A DNA stretch of 64,000 bases from Rhodospirillales bacterium (GTDB lineage: Bacteria > Pseudomonadota > Alphaproteobacteria > Rhodospirillales > UBA2165): NCBI GenBank assembly GCA_022823235.1, contig JAJDXO010000050.1, forward strand, positions 1 through 64,000, read 5' to 3'. The notes beneath the pieces were generated by a model, which ran no database searches, was not told the origin of the DNA, and saw nothing but the letters and a program-made list of their open reading frames with translations. This document shows positions 34,989-43,921 of this stretch, one piece after another. Both the position numbers and the translations under genes were made by a program. Numbering within the stretch: position 1 is the first letter of the stretch; the number at the start of each line of letters is the position of its first letter.

Positions 34989-36401
34989 ATGAGCAGCGAC
35001 CGCCGGGAGCAGACGCGCCGCGTCTGGCTCGAAACGCTGGAGAAGTACAAACGGGATGGAGACGCCGCCGGCAGCGACGATTACTGGTCGCCGAGCCTCG
35101 ACTGCGCCACGCGCGACGAAATCGTCGGCATTCAAAACGCGAAGCTCGCCGCGGTGACGCCCTTCCTCTACGAGAACAGCGATTTCTACCGGCGGCGGTT
35201 CGACCGTTTGGGCCTTGCGCCGACCGATATCCGGAATGTGGACGATCTCCCGAAGTGGCCGGTCGTCGACAAGGCGGAGATGATGGCGGACGTCGAGAAA
35301 ACGCCGCCCTACGGCACCTACTCGACCCATGACGACGAACTGTGGGCGGAGCGAGGCTGGATGATTTTCTCGTCGTCCGGTTCGACCGGCGTGCCCCGGG
35401 TATTCCGATACTCGCAGATCGACCGGGAATATTGGGCCTGGGCCAATGCCCGGGCGATGCACTCCCACGGCATCCGTCCCGACGATTCCGTACTCATCTG
35501 TTCGGGCTATGGCCCCCACGTCTTCGCCTGGGGCGTCCAGTTCGGCCTGGCGAAGATGGGCGTGCCGACCATCCCCGGCGGCGGCATGACGGGCGAAATG
35601 CGCGCCCGGATCGTCGACCGCTTCAAGCCGACGGTCATCTGCGGAACGACGTCCTACGCCCTGCACCTGGGCCGCGTCATGGAGGAGCTGGGGTTGGATC
35701 CCGCGGCAAGCTCGGTCAAGCGGATGCTCGTCGGGGGCGAGCCGGGGACCGGCATCAAGAACACCCGGGACCGGCTGCAGGGTTTGTGGGACGCGGAGAT
35801 GGTCGAGTTCTACGGCTGCACCGAAGCCTCTCCCCATTGCGGGGGTTATTCCTGTCCCGCATCGGAGGCCGGGGACGGCACCGTGACCACTCATCTGATG
35901 GAAGACATTCAGATTTGGGAACTGGTCGACGCCGAGTCCAAGGAAAATGTGGACGAGGGCGAGCGGGGCCTGACGGTATGTACCTGTCTCAACTCGGAAA
36001 GCTCGCCTCAGTTGAGATTCCTGGTCGGCGACTACACCACCTACACGACCGAAAAATGCGCCTGCGGCCGCACGCACGTCCGCGCCGTCGGATCGTTCTC
36101 CGGGCGGGCGGACGATCTGATCAATCTCCGCGGCAACAAGATGTACCCGGACCAGATCGAGGAAGCGGTCCGCGCGGTACCGGGGGTCGGGGACGAGTAT
36201 GAAATCGTCCTGACCACCAATGACAATGGCCTCGACATCATGACGGTGCGGGTCGAGCATGCGGACGACGTCGCGGACGCCGTGGGCAATGAGGTTCGCA
36301 GCCGCTGCGAGGTCCGCGTCGACGTGGAGGTCCTGGAACCCGGGACACTCCCCAAGACCGAGTTCAAGGCCAAGCGGGTACGCGACGAACGAGCCGACTG
36401 A
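34989..36401 (+). CDS. phenylacetate-CoA ligase family protein (copy 1)
   Basis: 470 residues of the PaaK branch of adenylating enzymes: FSSSGSTGVPRVF (P-loop), EFYGCTEASPHCGGY, FLVGDYTTYTTEKCACGRTHVR and the C-terminal GRADDLINLRGNKMYPDQIEE. It should form an aryl-CoA. The start is set by GGGAGG 5 bases before ATG; an ATG 10 codons earlier lacks such a site. Divergent from the MetE-like gene. Confidence 0.87.
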   Translation: MSSDRREQTRRVWLETLEKYKRDGDAAGSDDYWSPSLDCATRDEIVGIQNAKLAAVTPFLYENSDFYRRRFDRLGLAPTDIRNVDDLPKWPVVDKAEMMADVEKTPPYGTYSTHDDELWAERGWMIFSSSGSTGVPRVFRYSQIDREYWAWANARAMHSHGIRPDDSVLICSGYGPHVFAWGVQFGLAKMGVPTIPGGGMTGEMRARIVDRFKPTVICGTTSYALHLGRVMEELGLDPAASSVKRMLVGGEPGTGIKNTRDRLQGLWDAEMVEFYGCTEASPHCGGYSCPASEAGDGTVTTHLMEDIQIWELVDAESKENVDEGERGLTVCTCLNSESSPQLRFLVGDYTTYTTEKCACGRTHVRAVGSFSGRADDLINLRGNKMYPDQIEEAVRAVPGVGDEYEIVLTTNDNGLDIMTVRVEHADDVADAVGNEVRSRCEVRVDVEVLEPGTLPKTEFKAKRVRDERAD

Positions 36402-36411
36402 GCCGACTGAG

Positions 36412-37347
36412 TTATTCGGCGAGTGCCGACAGGCCGAGAAGAGCCGGATTGTCGTGAACCGCCAGCTTTATCGGGATTTCCCGCAAATAATCGCGGAACC
36501 GTCCCTTCGCCTGCACGCGGTCGAGGAATGACGACGCCTTCAATCTCCCGCCGAGGCGCGGCAAAATCCCGCCCATCAGGTATACCCCGCCGCGCGCGCC
36601 GAGGGTCAGCGCCGTATCCCCGACGAAGCCGCCGAGCATGGCAAAGAAGCGGGAGACGGTTTCCGCCGCCAATTCGTCGCTGTCGACCGCCCCGGTGATC
36701 TCGGCGGGATCCGCGAAGACCGCCGGCAAATTCCGAACCGCGGCCAGCGCCCGATAGAGGTTTACGATTCCCTGGCCCGACAGGACCCGCTCGGCCGATA
36801 CATGGCCGAATTCCCGCCGCAGGATCCGAAGGAGCTCGTACTCCTCGTCGTCGGTCGGCGCCATCGCGACGTGTCCACCCTCCGTCGGGACGACCGCCGG
36901 TCCGTTTTGGCCCGGGACGAGCGCCGCGACACCCAGACCGGTGCCGGGTCCGATCACCGCGATGGGTGCGCTTTCGATCGCCCGGCCGGCGTTTATGGTT
37001 TCGACATCGTCCGGCTGCAGGAGCGGCACGGCCATGGCGTTGGCGGCAAAATCGTTCAGGACGCTGGCCGCTTCGTAGCCGAAATTGTCCTTGAGCGCCC
37101 GAACCGAAACGGTCCAGTTCAAATTGGTCATGACCGCGGCGCCGTCCGACACCGGACCGGCAACCGCGACGGCGGCCCGGGTGATCTCCTTGTCCGGGTT
37201 TTCATCCAGGTAGCCGCGGAGCGCATCATCGAAGGTTGCGAAATCGGCGGTCGGGAAATTGACGATATCGCCGAATTCGCCCGGACGGCCGGCGATGGCG
37301 AACCGGGCGTTTGTCCCGCCGATATCTCCGAGTACGATTCCGGTCAC
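36412..37347 (-). CDS. glk: glucokinase
   Basis: 311 residues. It opens MTGIVLGDIGGTNARFAI (phosphate loop) and has LNDFAANAMAVPLL, IGPGTGLGVAALVPG and TEGGHVAMAP, as in proteobacterial Glk. Phosphorylates glucose with ATP. It ends a minus-strand run otsB-GH15-otsA-glk, and would convert glucose released by the GH15 enzyme to glucose-6-phosphate, the otsA substrate precursor. Confidence 0.93.
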   Translation of the reverse strand: MTGIVLGDIGGTNARFAIAGRPGEFGDIVNFPTADFATFDDALRGYLDENPDKEITRAAVAVAGPVSDGAAVMTNLNWTVSVRALKDNFGYEAASVLNDFAANAMAVPLLQPDDVETINAGRAIESAPIAVIGPGTGLGVAALVPGQNGPAVVPTEGGHVAMAPTDDEEYELLRILRREFGHVSAERVLSGQGIVNLYRALAAVRNLPAVFADPAEITGAVDSDELAAETVSRFFAMLGGFVGDTALTLGARGGVYLMGGILPRLGGRLKASSFLDRVQAKGRFRDYLREIPIKLAVHDNPALLGLSALAE

Positions 37348-37348
37348 G

Positions 37349-38749
37349 TCACTTCGCCGCCCGGCTCCGCCGGACTTCGGTCAAAGCCTGGATGAATGTC
37401 CGCCCCCACTTCTTGACGTCGTTGCCTTCGATCACCGCCATCATCGAATCGTAACGCTCCCGGCGCTCTTCCAGAGGCATGCCGAGCGCCATCGCGATGG
37501 CATCGGATACACCATCCTTTCCAAACGGATTGACCACCAGTGCGCCGTCCAGATAGTCGGCGGCGCCGGCGAACCTGGACAGGATCAGCGCTCCCGGATC
37601 GTGAGGATTCTGGGCCGCGACATACTCCATGGCCACCAGGTTCATTCCGTCGCGCAGCGGCGTCACGAAGCCGACCCGGCTCTCGTGATAGAAGCGCGCC
37701 AGCTGAGCCCGGCTGTAGCTCTTGTTGATGTAGTTGATCGGCACCCAATCGAGATCGGCGAAGCGTCCGTTGATATGCCCGGCCTCGGCCTCCAGCTCGT
37801 GACGAATTTCACGGTATTCCGGCACCTCGGCCCGGGACGGCGGCGCGATCTGAAAGAAGGTGACCTTGCGCTGGAATTCGCTGTATTTGGCCAGGAACCT
37901 CGCATAGGACTGAAATCTCTCGATCAGGCCCTTCGAATAGTCCAATCGGTCGACGCCGATGAGCCAGTCCGTGTCGCCATGCTGGCGGCGCAGGTTCCGG
38001 TGCCAAGCGAGGCTCTCCGCGTCCGCGCCGCTGCGCTTGAACTGATCGGCATCGATACCGACGGGGAACACGCCGATCCGGCAACGCCGGCCGTCGAGCT
38101 CCACATGCCTGGTCGTCACCGTGGCGCCCACCTCGTAGCGCAGGTAGTCGAGGAACGCCCGTTTGTACTTCTCGGTCTGAAATCCGATCAGATCGTAATC
38201 GAACATTGACCGGACCAACTGATCGTGGTTGGGGAGCGCCGTCATGATTTCGGTTGCCGGGAACGGCGTATGCAGAAAGAAGCCGATTTTCTGTTTATGG
38301 CCCAGCGCCCGGAGCTCGGCCGCTATCGGGATGAGATGGTAGTCGTGCACCCAGATGATGTCGGTTGTGCGGAGCAACGGAGACAGTTTCTCGGCGAAAA
38401 GCCGGTTGACTTCGATGTAGCGGGAATATTGCTGGCGGTCGAAATAGGCGATATCCAGCCGGTAGTGCAGCAGCGGCCAAAGCGTGCGGTTGGCGAAGCC
38501 GTTGTAGTACTCGTTGTAGTCCCGCCGCGACAATTCCATGGTCGCGAATGTAATGCCGGCCTGTTCGCCGACGGTGGGGTCCGGGCGGTAGACGTTGCCG
38601 ACCTTGCCGTTCCACCCGAACCACAATCCCCCGCTGTCTCCGAGGGCGTCGAGCAACGCCGCCGCCAAACCGCCGGCCTGCGCCTTCTTGTCCCCGGGAT
38701 TGGGAACGCGATTTGAAATGACGACCAGCCGAGGCGGTCTAGAAGGCAT
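37349..38749 (-). CDS. otsA: trehalose-6-phosphate synthase
   Basis: 466 residues, GT20. Motifs: VVISNRVP, GWNGKVG, WVHDYHLIPIAAELR, IGFFLHTPFPATEI, GVDRLDYSKGLIERF, and VTPLRDGMNLVAMEYVAAQ. Makes trehalose-6-phosphate from UDP-glucose and glucose-6-phosphate. Overlaps the GH15 stop by 11 bases and is 1 base from glk, so the run is one operon. Confidence 0.95.
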   Translation of the reverse strand: MPSRPPRLVVISNRVPNPGDKKAQAGGLAAALLDALGDSGGLWFGWNGKVGNVYRPDPTVGEQAGITFATMELSRRDYNEYYNGFANRTLWPLLHYRLDIAYFDRQQYSRYIEVNRLFAEKLSPLLRTTDIIWVHDYHLIPIAAELRALGHKQKIGFFLHTPFPATEIMTALPNHDQLVRSMFDYDLIGFQTEKYKRAFLDYLRYEVGATVTTRHVELDGRRCRIGVFPVGIDADQFKRSGADAESLAWHRNLRRQHGDTDWLIGVDRLDYSKGLIERFQSYARFLAKYSEFQRKVTFFQIAPPSRAEVPEYREIRHELEAEAGHINGRFADLDWVPINYINKSYSRAQLARFYHESRVGFVTPLRDGMNLVAMEYVAAQNPHDPGALILSRFAGAADYLDGALVVNPFGKDGVSDAIAMALGMPLEERRERYDSMMAVIEGNDVKKWGRTFIQALTEVRRSRAAK

Positions 38750-40541
38750 CGTCCCAGGGCCTCGACAGCTGCATGGCGGAATTTATCAGGCCCACCATCG
38801 AATAGGTCTGCGGGAAGTTGCCCCACAGTTCGCCGGTATTCGGCTCCAGATCTTCGGACAACAGCCCGACATGATTGCGGCGGGACAGCATCTCCTCGAA
38901 AATCTGCCGCGCTTCCCCGGTCCGCCCGATCTTCACCAGCGCGTCGATGTACCAGAAGGTGCAAATGATGAAGGAGTTTTCGGGATGGCCGAAATCGTCC
39001 GCCTTGGAATAGCGCATCAACAGATTGCCGCGGCGAAGTTCGGCCCCGACCGCGTCCACCGTCCCGGCAAACCTGGGATCGTCGGAATCGAGAAATCCGA
39101 GCTCCAACAAAAGCAGGAGGCTGCCGTCGACATGGCTCCCGCCCCAAGTGTCGACGAAACTGTTGCGCTCCACGCTATAGGCGTTCTCGTCGATGGCCGC
39201 GCGAATGCGGTCGGCGTGCCCGTTCCAATAAGCGGCCCTGCCCCCCAGCCCAAGCTGTTCGGCGATACGCGCCAACCGGTCGACGCCCGCCCAGCACATG
39301 ACGCTCGAGTAGGTGTGGATGTGGGCGTCTCCACGGAGTTCCCAAAGGCCGGCGTCCGGTTTGTCGTACCGGTCGACGCAGCGTTCGCCGACCGCTTCGA
39401 GATAACGGAGCAGGTCGGCGCCGCCGAGGCGGGAAAGGCGGTCGTCGAAGAACGTCTGAGTCACCGCCAGAATGACCGAGCCGTACACATCGTTCTGAAT
39501 ATGCTCATAGGCCTGGTTGCCGCGGCGCACCGGCCCCATGCCCCGATACCCCGGCAGGGTCTCCACCATTTCCTCGGTCAGCTGGCGCTCGTAATGAATG
39601 CCGAAGACAGGCTGCATGACCTCGCGCTCCTCTTCTTCGGCGATCAGATTGGTGATGTAGTGGAGGAATTCCTCCATGGTCTTCGTGGCGCCCAGCCGGT
39701 TTAGCGCACGAACCACGAAATACCCGTCCCGAAGCCAGCAATACCGGTAATCCCAATTGCGCACCGTGTCCTTGGCTTCGGGGATCGACGTGGTCAGGGC
39801 GGCGAGTATCGCGCCGCTCTCTTCGAAGTTGCACAGCTTCAGGGTGATGGCGGCCCGGATCACCGCATCCTGCCACTCGAAGGGGATCGAAAGGTACCGG
39901 GTCCATTCCCGCCAGTAGTCGCAGGTGCGTTCGAAAAAGTCCCGGCTGGTGCCGGCAATGGACGTGGTCAGCGTTTCGTCGGGACCCAGCAGGATATTGA
40001 TGGGCTCGTCCATCACGAACGCGGTCTCGTTGAGGATATAGCTCACCGGAGCATCCGTCGTACAGCGCAGCACCACATCGTCGCCGATGTAGCGTATGTG
40101 GTTGGAGCCCCGGGTCGTCGCCGCCTGTTTCGCCCCCCAGCCCGATGCCGGACGGAGCCGGATTCGGATCCGGGGCCGCCCGGAAAGAGCCCGCATTCGC
40201 CGCACCACCCCGATGGGGCGGAACGTCCGGTCCGACCGCTTGAACCGGGGCGCGAAATCGACGATTTCGAGCACCCCGTCCTTGTCGTCGCGCAGCGTCG
40301 TGACCACCACCGCCGTGTTCTTGAGGTATCGCTGCTCGCTGGACACGCAACCGATCAGTTCGACCTCGAAAAAGCCGTAGTCCAATGAACCGTGATCATT
40401 GGACAGAAGCGAACAGAACATCGGGTCGCCGGCCAAATCGGGGAAACATGCCCATACATACCGGCCGCGCCGGTCGATCAGCGCCGCGATGGCGCAGTTG
40501 CCGACGACTGCCAAATTCAAATCCGCCGGAGGTTTCGTCAT
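38739..40541 (-). CDS. glycoside hydrolase family 15 (glucoamylase/trehalase-like)
   Basis: 600 residues: an N-terminal beta-sandwich (about 1-230) and an (alpha/alpha)6 catalytic barrel. Acid residue region WELRGDAHIHTYSSVMCW and base region ELWGNFPQTYSMVGLINSA are the paired GH15 motifs. No signal peptide, so intracellular. Bacterial GH15s hydrolyse trehalose or alpha-glucans; position between otsA and otsB favours trehalose or a glucan intermediate. The start overlaps the otsB stop by ATGA, with GGGAG upstream. Confidence 0.88.
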   Translation of the reverse strand: MTKPPADLNLAVVGNCAIAALIDRRGRYVWACFPDLAGDPMFCSLLSNDHGSLDYGFFEVELIGCVSSEQRYLKNTAVVVTTLRDDKDGVLEIVDFAPRFKRSDRTFRPIGVVRRMRALSGRPRIRIRLRPASGWGAKQAATTRGSNHIRYIGDDVVLRCTTDAPVSYILNETAFVMDEPINILLGPDETLTTSIAGTSRDFFERTCDYWREWTRYLSIPFEWQDAVIRAAITLKLCNFEESGAILAALTTSIPEAKDTVRNWDYRYCWLRDGYFVVRALNRLGATKTMEEFLHYITNLIAEEEEREVMQPVFGIHYERQLTEEMVETLPGYRGMGPVRRGNQAYEHIQNDVYGSVILAVTQTFFDDRLSRLGGADLLRYLEAVGERCVDRYDKPDAGLWELRGDAHIHTYSSVMCWAGVDRLARIAEQLGLGGRAAYWNGHADRIRAAIDENAYSVERNSFVDTWGGSHVDGSLLLLLELGFLDSDDPRFAGTVDAVGAELRRGNLLMRYSKADDFGHPENSFIICTFWYIDALVKIGRTGEARQIFEEMLSRRNHVGLLSEDLEPNTGELWGNFPQTYSMVGLINSAMQLSRPWDDAF

Positions 40542-41305
40542 CCCGATCTCCCGCCCGAGAGCAATTTCAGCCAAGTGTAGAGTATCTGCCGGTCGTCGAC
40601 GACCATTTGCGCGCGGGTATCCGGGTGGGCCCCCACCCGCACGGATACCCCGCCGAGTTCGTTCGCGGCCTCGAACGCATGTTCGTCGGTGGTGTCGTCG
40701 CCGAAATAAACCGGCCGGCGGCCGGCAAAAGGCGGATCCGCCATGAAGTGCCGGAGCGCCGATCCCTTGTTGGCGGCGAGGGGCTTCAACTCGGCAATCT
40801 TTTTCCCGTCGAGCACCTGAAAGGCGCTGCCCAGCTTTGTCCGGCTGCGGTGCAACTCAGTCAAAACGTCGCCCTCGGCCTCCGGCGCCAGCCGGAAATG
40901 GAGTGCAATGGCGTAGGCCTTGTCTTCGACGATAATGCCCTCTCGGTCGGAGAAACGTTCGGCCAGACGGTCGATTTCCGCGCGGAAGGCGGCATCCGTC
41001 CGGTAGCTCTCCGCCGGCCCGCCGGGCCGGGTGCGAATTTCCAGGCCGTGAACGGCCGCAATCGCGTACCGGGAGGGCTCGAACAGTCTCTCTGCGTCGG
41101 CAAGTCCGCGACCGGTCACCAATGCAAACGCGCCGGAAAGCCGGTCCCGGGCCGAATCCAACGTCGCCCTCAGCGTATCGGGGACGTGAACGCCTTCGGG
41201 GGTGTCGGCGATATCGACCAATGTACCGTCCACATCGCAAAACACCGCCAGCGCATCAGGGTCCGGCGGCGGCAGTTCCGAAACGTCAGAAACTTGTCCG
41301 GCCAT
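40538..41305 (-). CDS. otsB: trehalose-6-phosphate phosphatase
   Basis: 255 residues, HAD superfamily. The nucleophile Asp24 and acid Asp26 lie in VFCDVDGTLVD; later IVEDKAYAIALHFR and VYFGDDTTDEHAFEAA complete the fold. Removes phosphate from trehalose-6-phosphate. First gene of the operon; coupled to the GH15 gene. Confidence 0.93.
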   Translation of the reverse strand: MAGQVSDVSELPPPDPDALAVFCDVDGTLVDIADTPEGVHVPDTLRATLDSARDRLSGAFALVTGRGLADAERLFEPSRYAIAAVHGLEIRTRPGGPAESYRTDAAFRAEIDRLAERFSDREGIIVEDKAYAIALHFRLAPEAEGDVLTELHRSRTKLGSAFQVLDGKKIAELKPLAANKGSALRHFMADPPFAGRRPVYFGDDTTDEHAFEAANELGGVSVRVGAHPDTRAQMVVDDRQILYTWLKLLSGGRSG

Positions 41306-41409
41306 TGCCGGAAAGTATCAAGATTCGGGGTCTCGGCAATACGTGAATTCTTGCGGAGACATTGCCCGCCAACTTGGGACGAACTCAGTTCTTTGGTTTT
41401 CAGGCACTA

Positions 41410-41934
41410 CTAATTCAGCGCGTTAAACTTGGAAATGTACTGTCGAAGTTCGTCGTGAGACAGTTCGTTGGACCACAGGTCTGCAAAATCCTTGAACATT
41501 GGAGAGGGAACCATAACTTGACCGCACCCCTCCTCGTTAAGCCAAGCGGAAATCCGCTCTTCAGTGGTATTTCCGTCATAATTTTTTAAACCGTCGAATA
41601 CGGCATTCTCCAAGACGCGAAGGGCCTGCCCCTGACTGGCAGCCGACATTCCCCTCGAAACACGTGCGGAATTCCATTCCTCCCTGAATATCTCGGCAAT
41701 GCCTACCAAATTTACCGAAATCCGTATTAGGGCATCATAATCCGATTCTGGGCAACGGGAGCCAAGCATCAGCATATGTTTCCCCACGACATAAGCCACG
41801 ACCTCGTCGGCCAAGGACAGTGTCATTCGAACTTGGTCCCAAATGCCGCGCCTGGCCTCCTCAGCAACTGCCGTGGAGCTTGACGCGAAAATTAGCCCGA
41901 TTAGAACGCATGCAACCCTCAGAGCGGAGCACAT
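41410..41934 (-). CDS. secreted hypothetical protein
   Basis: 174 residues with a Sec signal peptide (MCSALRVACVLIGLIFASSSTAVA-EE). The mature part is helical, with Cys in GSRCPESDYD and in EEGCGQVM that could form a disulfide. No family recognised. Lower GC than its neighbours and on its own, 10 bases after the operon that ends with the HTH-like gene. It could be a recent arrival. Confidence 0.6.
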   Translation of the reverse strand: MCSALRVACVLIGLIFASSSTAVAEEARRGIWDQVRMTLSLADEVVAYVVGKHMLMLGSRCPESDYDALIRISVNLVGIAEIFREEWNSARVSRGMSAASQGQALRVLENAVFDGLKNYDGNTTEERISAWLNEEGCGQVMVPSPMFKDFADLWSNELSHDELRQYISKFNALN

Positions 41935-41944
41935 ATTAAACCTT

Positions 41945-42268
41945 CTAATTTTCCCGTTCCGGGCGGTAGCGTTTCCCGCCGCCGAGCTTGTAGAGCCGCT
42001 TGTAGTGGCCGGTCCGGAACCGGCGGCTTTCGAACAGCGTGCGGATAAAGGTCACCTGTTCGACCTCCAGGTCCAGCTTGACGGCGATCTCTCCATCGGT
42101 CAGGCCCATGCCCTCCCGCTGCGCGTCGACCTCATCCCAATCCTTCATGCGATAGGGGTCGCCGATGCGCGTCTGGATGTTGTGGCTCATCCGGAAGATC
42201 CGCTCGCCGAACTCCTCCACCATGTCCTCGGTGACGCCGGCCTGGTCGTAGAGCGTATATCCGGCCAT
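41945..42268 (-). CDS. small HTH-like protein ending the Fe-S/CoA-ligase operon
   Basis: 107 residues of unrecognised family. The segment LTDGEIAVKLDLEVEQVTFIR (about 57-77) has the spacing of a helix-turn-helix, and the C-terminus is basic (GHYKRLYKLGGGKRYRPERE). It might bind DNA or simply be a small accessory subunit. It starts 4 bases after the preceding Fe-S gene, so it belongs to the same transcript. Confidence 0.65.
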   Translation of the reverse strand: MAGYTLYDQAGVTEDMVEEFGERIFRMSHNIQTRIGDPYRMKDWDEVDAQREGMGLTDGEIAVKLDLEVEQVTFIRTLFESRRFRTGHYKRLYKLGGGKRYRPEREN

Positions 42269-42272
42269 GCCG

Positions 42273-43199
42273 CTACTCCGCCGCCTCTTCGGCGGCGTCC
42301 TCGGCGGCCTCCAGCCGCCGGATCGGATCAGCGAGCGGCGCCTGGGTGGCTATGGGACAGACCCGCATGCACTCGAAGCACTGGGCCAGGAGGCCGCCCG
42401 AGCCGACGGACATCTTGTACCAAAGCGTCTTGTGCTCGGGCTTGTGGAGCAGGCTTTCCCGTTCTTCGGCGCTCGCCGCGCTCATCACCTCGTTCATCAC
42501 CGAGGAGATGGTCTCGTATTGCTGGGTCATCTCGGCGCAAGCGGCCATGTCGTAATTCATCTCCGCCTGATTGCCGTCTTCGTCGATGGTGCCGCTGAGG
42601 CACTGGACCGGGCAGAACTTCATGCACGGCGTGCGGCCGATGGAGCGGTACATGCTGACGCAGCTGGGCGCCGGACAGGGGTTCTCCCGCATCGGCCCGT
42701 CGGGCGGAAGTTCCAGCTCGGTGAAGACGGACGCGAAATACATGTAGCCGTATTCGGGGTGCAGCAGGATGTCGCCGGCCAGCGAGCGCGCCCCGATCCC
42801 CGCCATTTCCGCATGCAGCTTGAGGCTCTGGAGCGGGACCCTGGGACCCAGTTCGGGATCGATGTCCGGGGGCGTGTAGATGGCGCGCTCCCCGAACGTG
42901 CGTTCGATAAAAAACGACAATCCGTAAGCGATGGTGTAGGCCCGCCCCTCGGTGGAGCCGAAGAACGCCATGGCCTTCGCGGGCACCGTCCAGGCGCCCT
43001 GGGTTTGACCGCCGACGCCCAGGGAGATCACCGATTTCACCCGCGGCATCATGTCGTTCGGGCGGTGTCCGGCGGGCGCGATGCGGTTGATCGCGTCAAG
43101 ATCGGCGACGCCGGCGGCCAGCGCGCCCTTGCGCAGGCAGTATTCGAGGACCTTCTTCTTGGCCTCTTCGGGATCGATGTCGCGTTTGCGCTTAGGCAT
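42273..43199 (-). CDS. QueG/reductive-dehalogenase-like Fe-S protein C
   Basis: 308 residues. It has a central fold resembling epoxyqueuosine reductase and reductive dehalogenases (PRVKSVISLGV, LQSLKLHAEMAGIGARSLAGDILLHPEYG) and two ferredoxin-type cysteine sets, NPCPAPSCVS...TPCMKFCPVQC and CFECMRVCP. It lacks a signal peptide and the first set is loosely spaced. Role unknown; it is one of three paralogues in the operon. It starts 3 bases after the transglutaminase-like gene. Confidence 0.75.
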   Translation of the reverse strand: MPKRKRDIDPEEAKKKVLEYCLRKGALAAGVADLDAINRIAPAGHRPNDMMPRVKSVISLGVGGQTQGAWTVPAKAMAFFGSTEGRAYTIAYGLSFFIERTFGERAIYTPPDIDPELGPRVPLQSLKLHAEMAGIGARSLAGDILLHPEYGYMYFASVFTELELPPDGPMRENPCPAPSCVSMYRSIGRTPCMKFCPVQCLSGTIDEDGNQAEMNYDMAACAEMTQQYETISSVMNEVMSAASAEERESLLHKPEHKTLWYKMSVGSGGLLAQCFECMRVCPIATQAPLADPIRRLEAAEDAAEEAAE

Positions 43200-43202
43200 C
43201 GG

Positions 43203-43877
43203 CTACGCCGCGGGCTGACCCGCTTCTTCCTGGAAGTCCCCCTCCAGACCGGTCAGCCAATCGGCCCGGTAGTTCGCCTTGAAGGTCGCGATGATCTCAT
43301 CCATGGGGACATCGGCATAGGTGCCGCGGTCCCGGAGGTATTCCATGTGCTTGTTGCCGGCCTGATCGAACTCGTGAAACAGGGAGTCGGTCTCGCCATC
43401 GAAATCCAACGGCTTGAGGCCGAACTTCTCACACATGGATTTGTTGAAGGCGGGGGTGCATTTCACCCACTTTTCGCCCATGAAGACGTCGCAGTAGGAA
43501 TGCCAATAGAAGACGTCGTCGCCGAGCGCCTCCAGCAGCTTGTCGGTCGCCAGGTGGTTGATCACGTCCGCATAGCCGGGACGCGCGGGAATCCCATGGA
43601 TGCGGCAGCACGCCGCCATCAGCGCCGCCTTGGGGACGCACCACCCGCGGCCGGTCTCCACCGCGACGCTCGCCATGTAGGATCGCCGGTCGGTCGGCGG
43701 TAGATACGGGTCGTAATAGATGCCGTCCCGGATGGCATAGAACAGGTTCAAGACCTTGCCCCTGGTGTCGGCCGCATCCCCCACATGCTCCGCGGCATAG
43801 GCCCGGACCGCAGGGTGATCCAAGTCGACGAACCGGCCCGGGTTCAAATAGGTTTCGGCGGCGGCCATGTCGTCCAT
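43203..43877 (-). CDS. transglutaminase-like cysteine-protease-fold protein
   Basis: 224 residues. The nucleophile region is ETGRGWCVPKAALMAACCRIHGIPAR, the His is in YWHSYCDVFMGEKWVK, and the third position reads CTPAFN. This is the transglutaminase-like superfamily, whose bacterial members are mostly amidases or proteases, sometimes peptide-forming. No signal peptide, hence cytoplasmic. Between a PaaK-like ligase and an Fe-S protein in one operon; a substrate cannot be named. Confidence 0.78.
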   Translation of the reverse strand: MDDMAAAETYLNPGRFVDLDHPAVRAYAAEHVGDAADTRGKVLNLFYAIRDGIYYDPYLPPTDRRSYMASVAVETGRGWCVPKAALMAACCRIHGIPARPGYADVINHLATDKLLEALGDDVFYWHSYCDVFMGEKWVKCTPAFNKSMCEKFGLKPLDFDGETDSLFHEFDQAGNKHMEYLRDRGTYADVPMDEIIATFKANYRADWLTGLEGDFQEEAGQPAA

Positions 43878-43921
43878 ATCAGGCGATCCTTTGCTCTTGC
43901 CTTGCCGGGAATGGTATCACG

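Noticed and set aside
34923-36260. A 445-codon minus-strand frame opposite the PaaK-like gene
   Set aside because: Antisense shadow of a gene with intact P-loop and family motifs.
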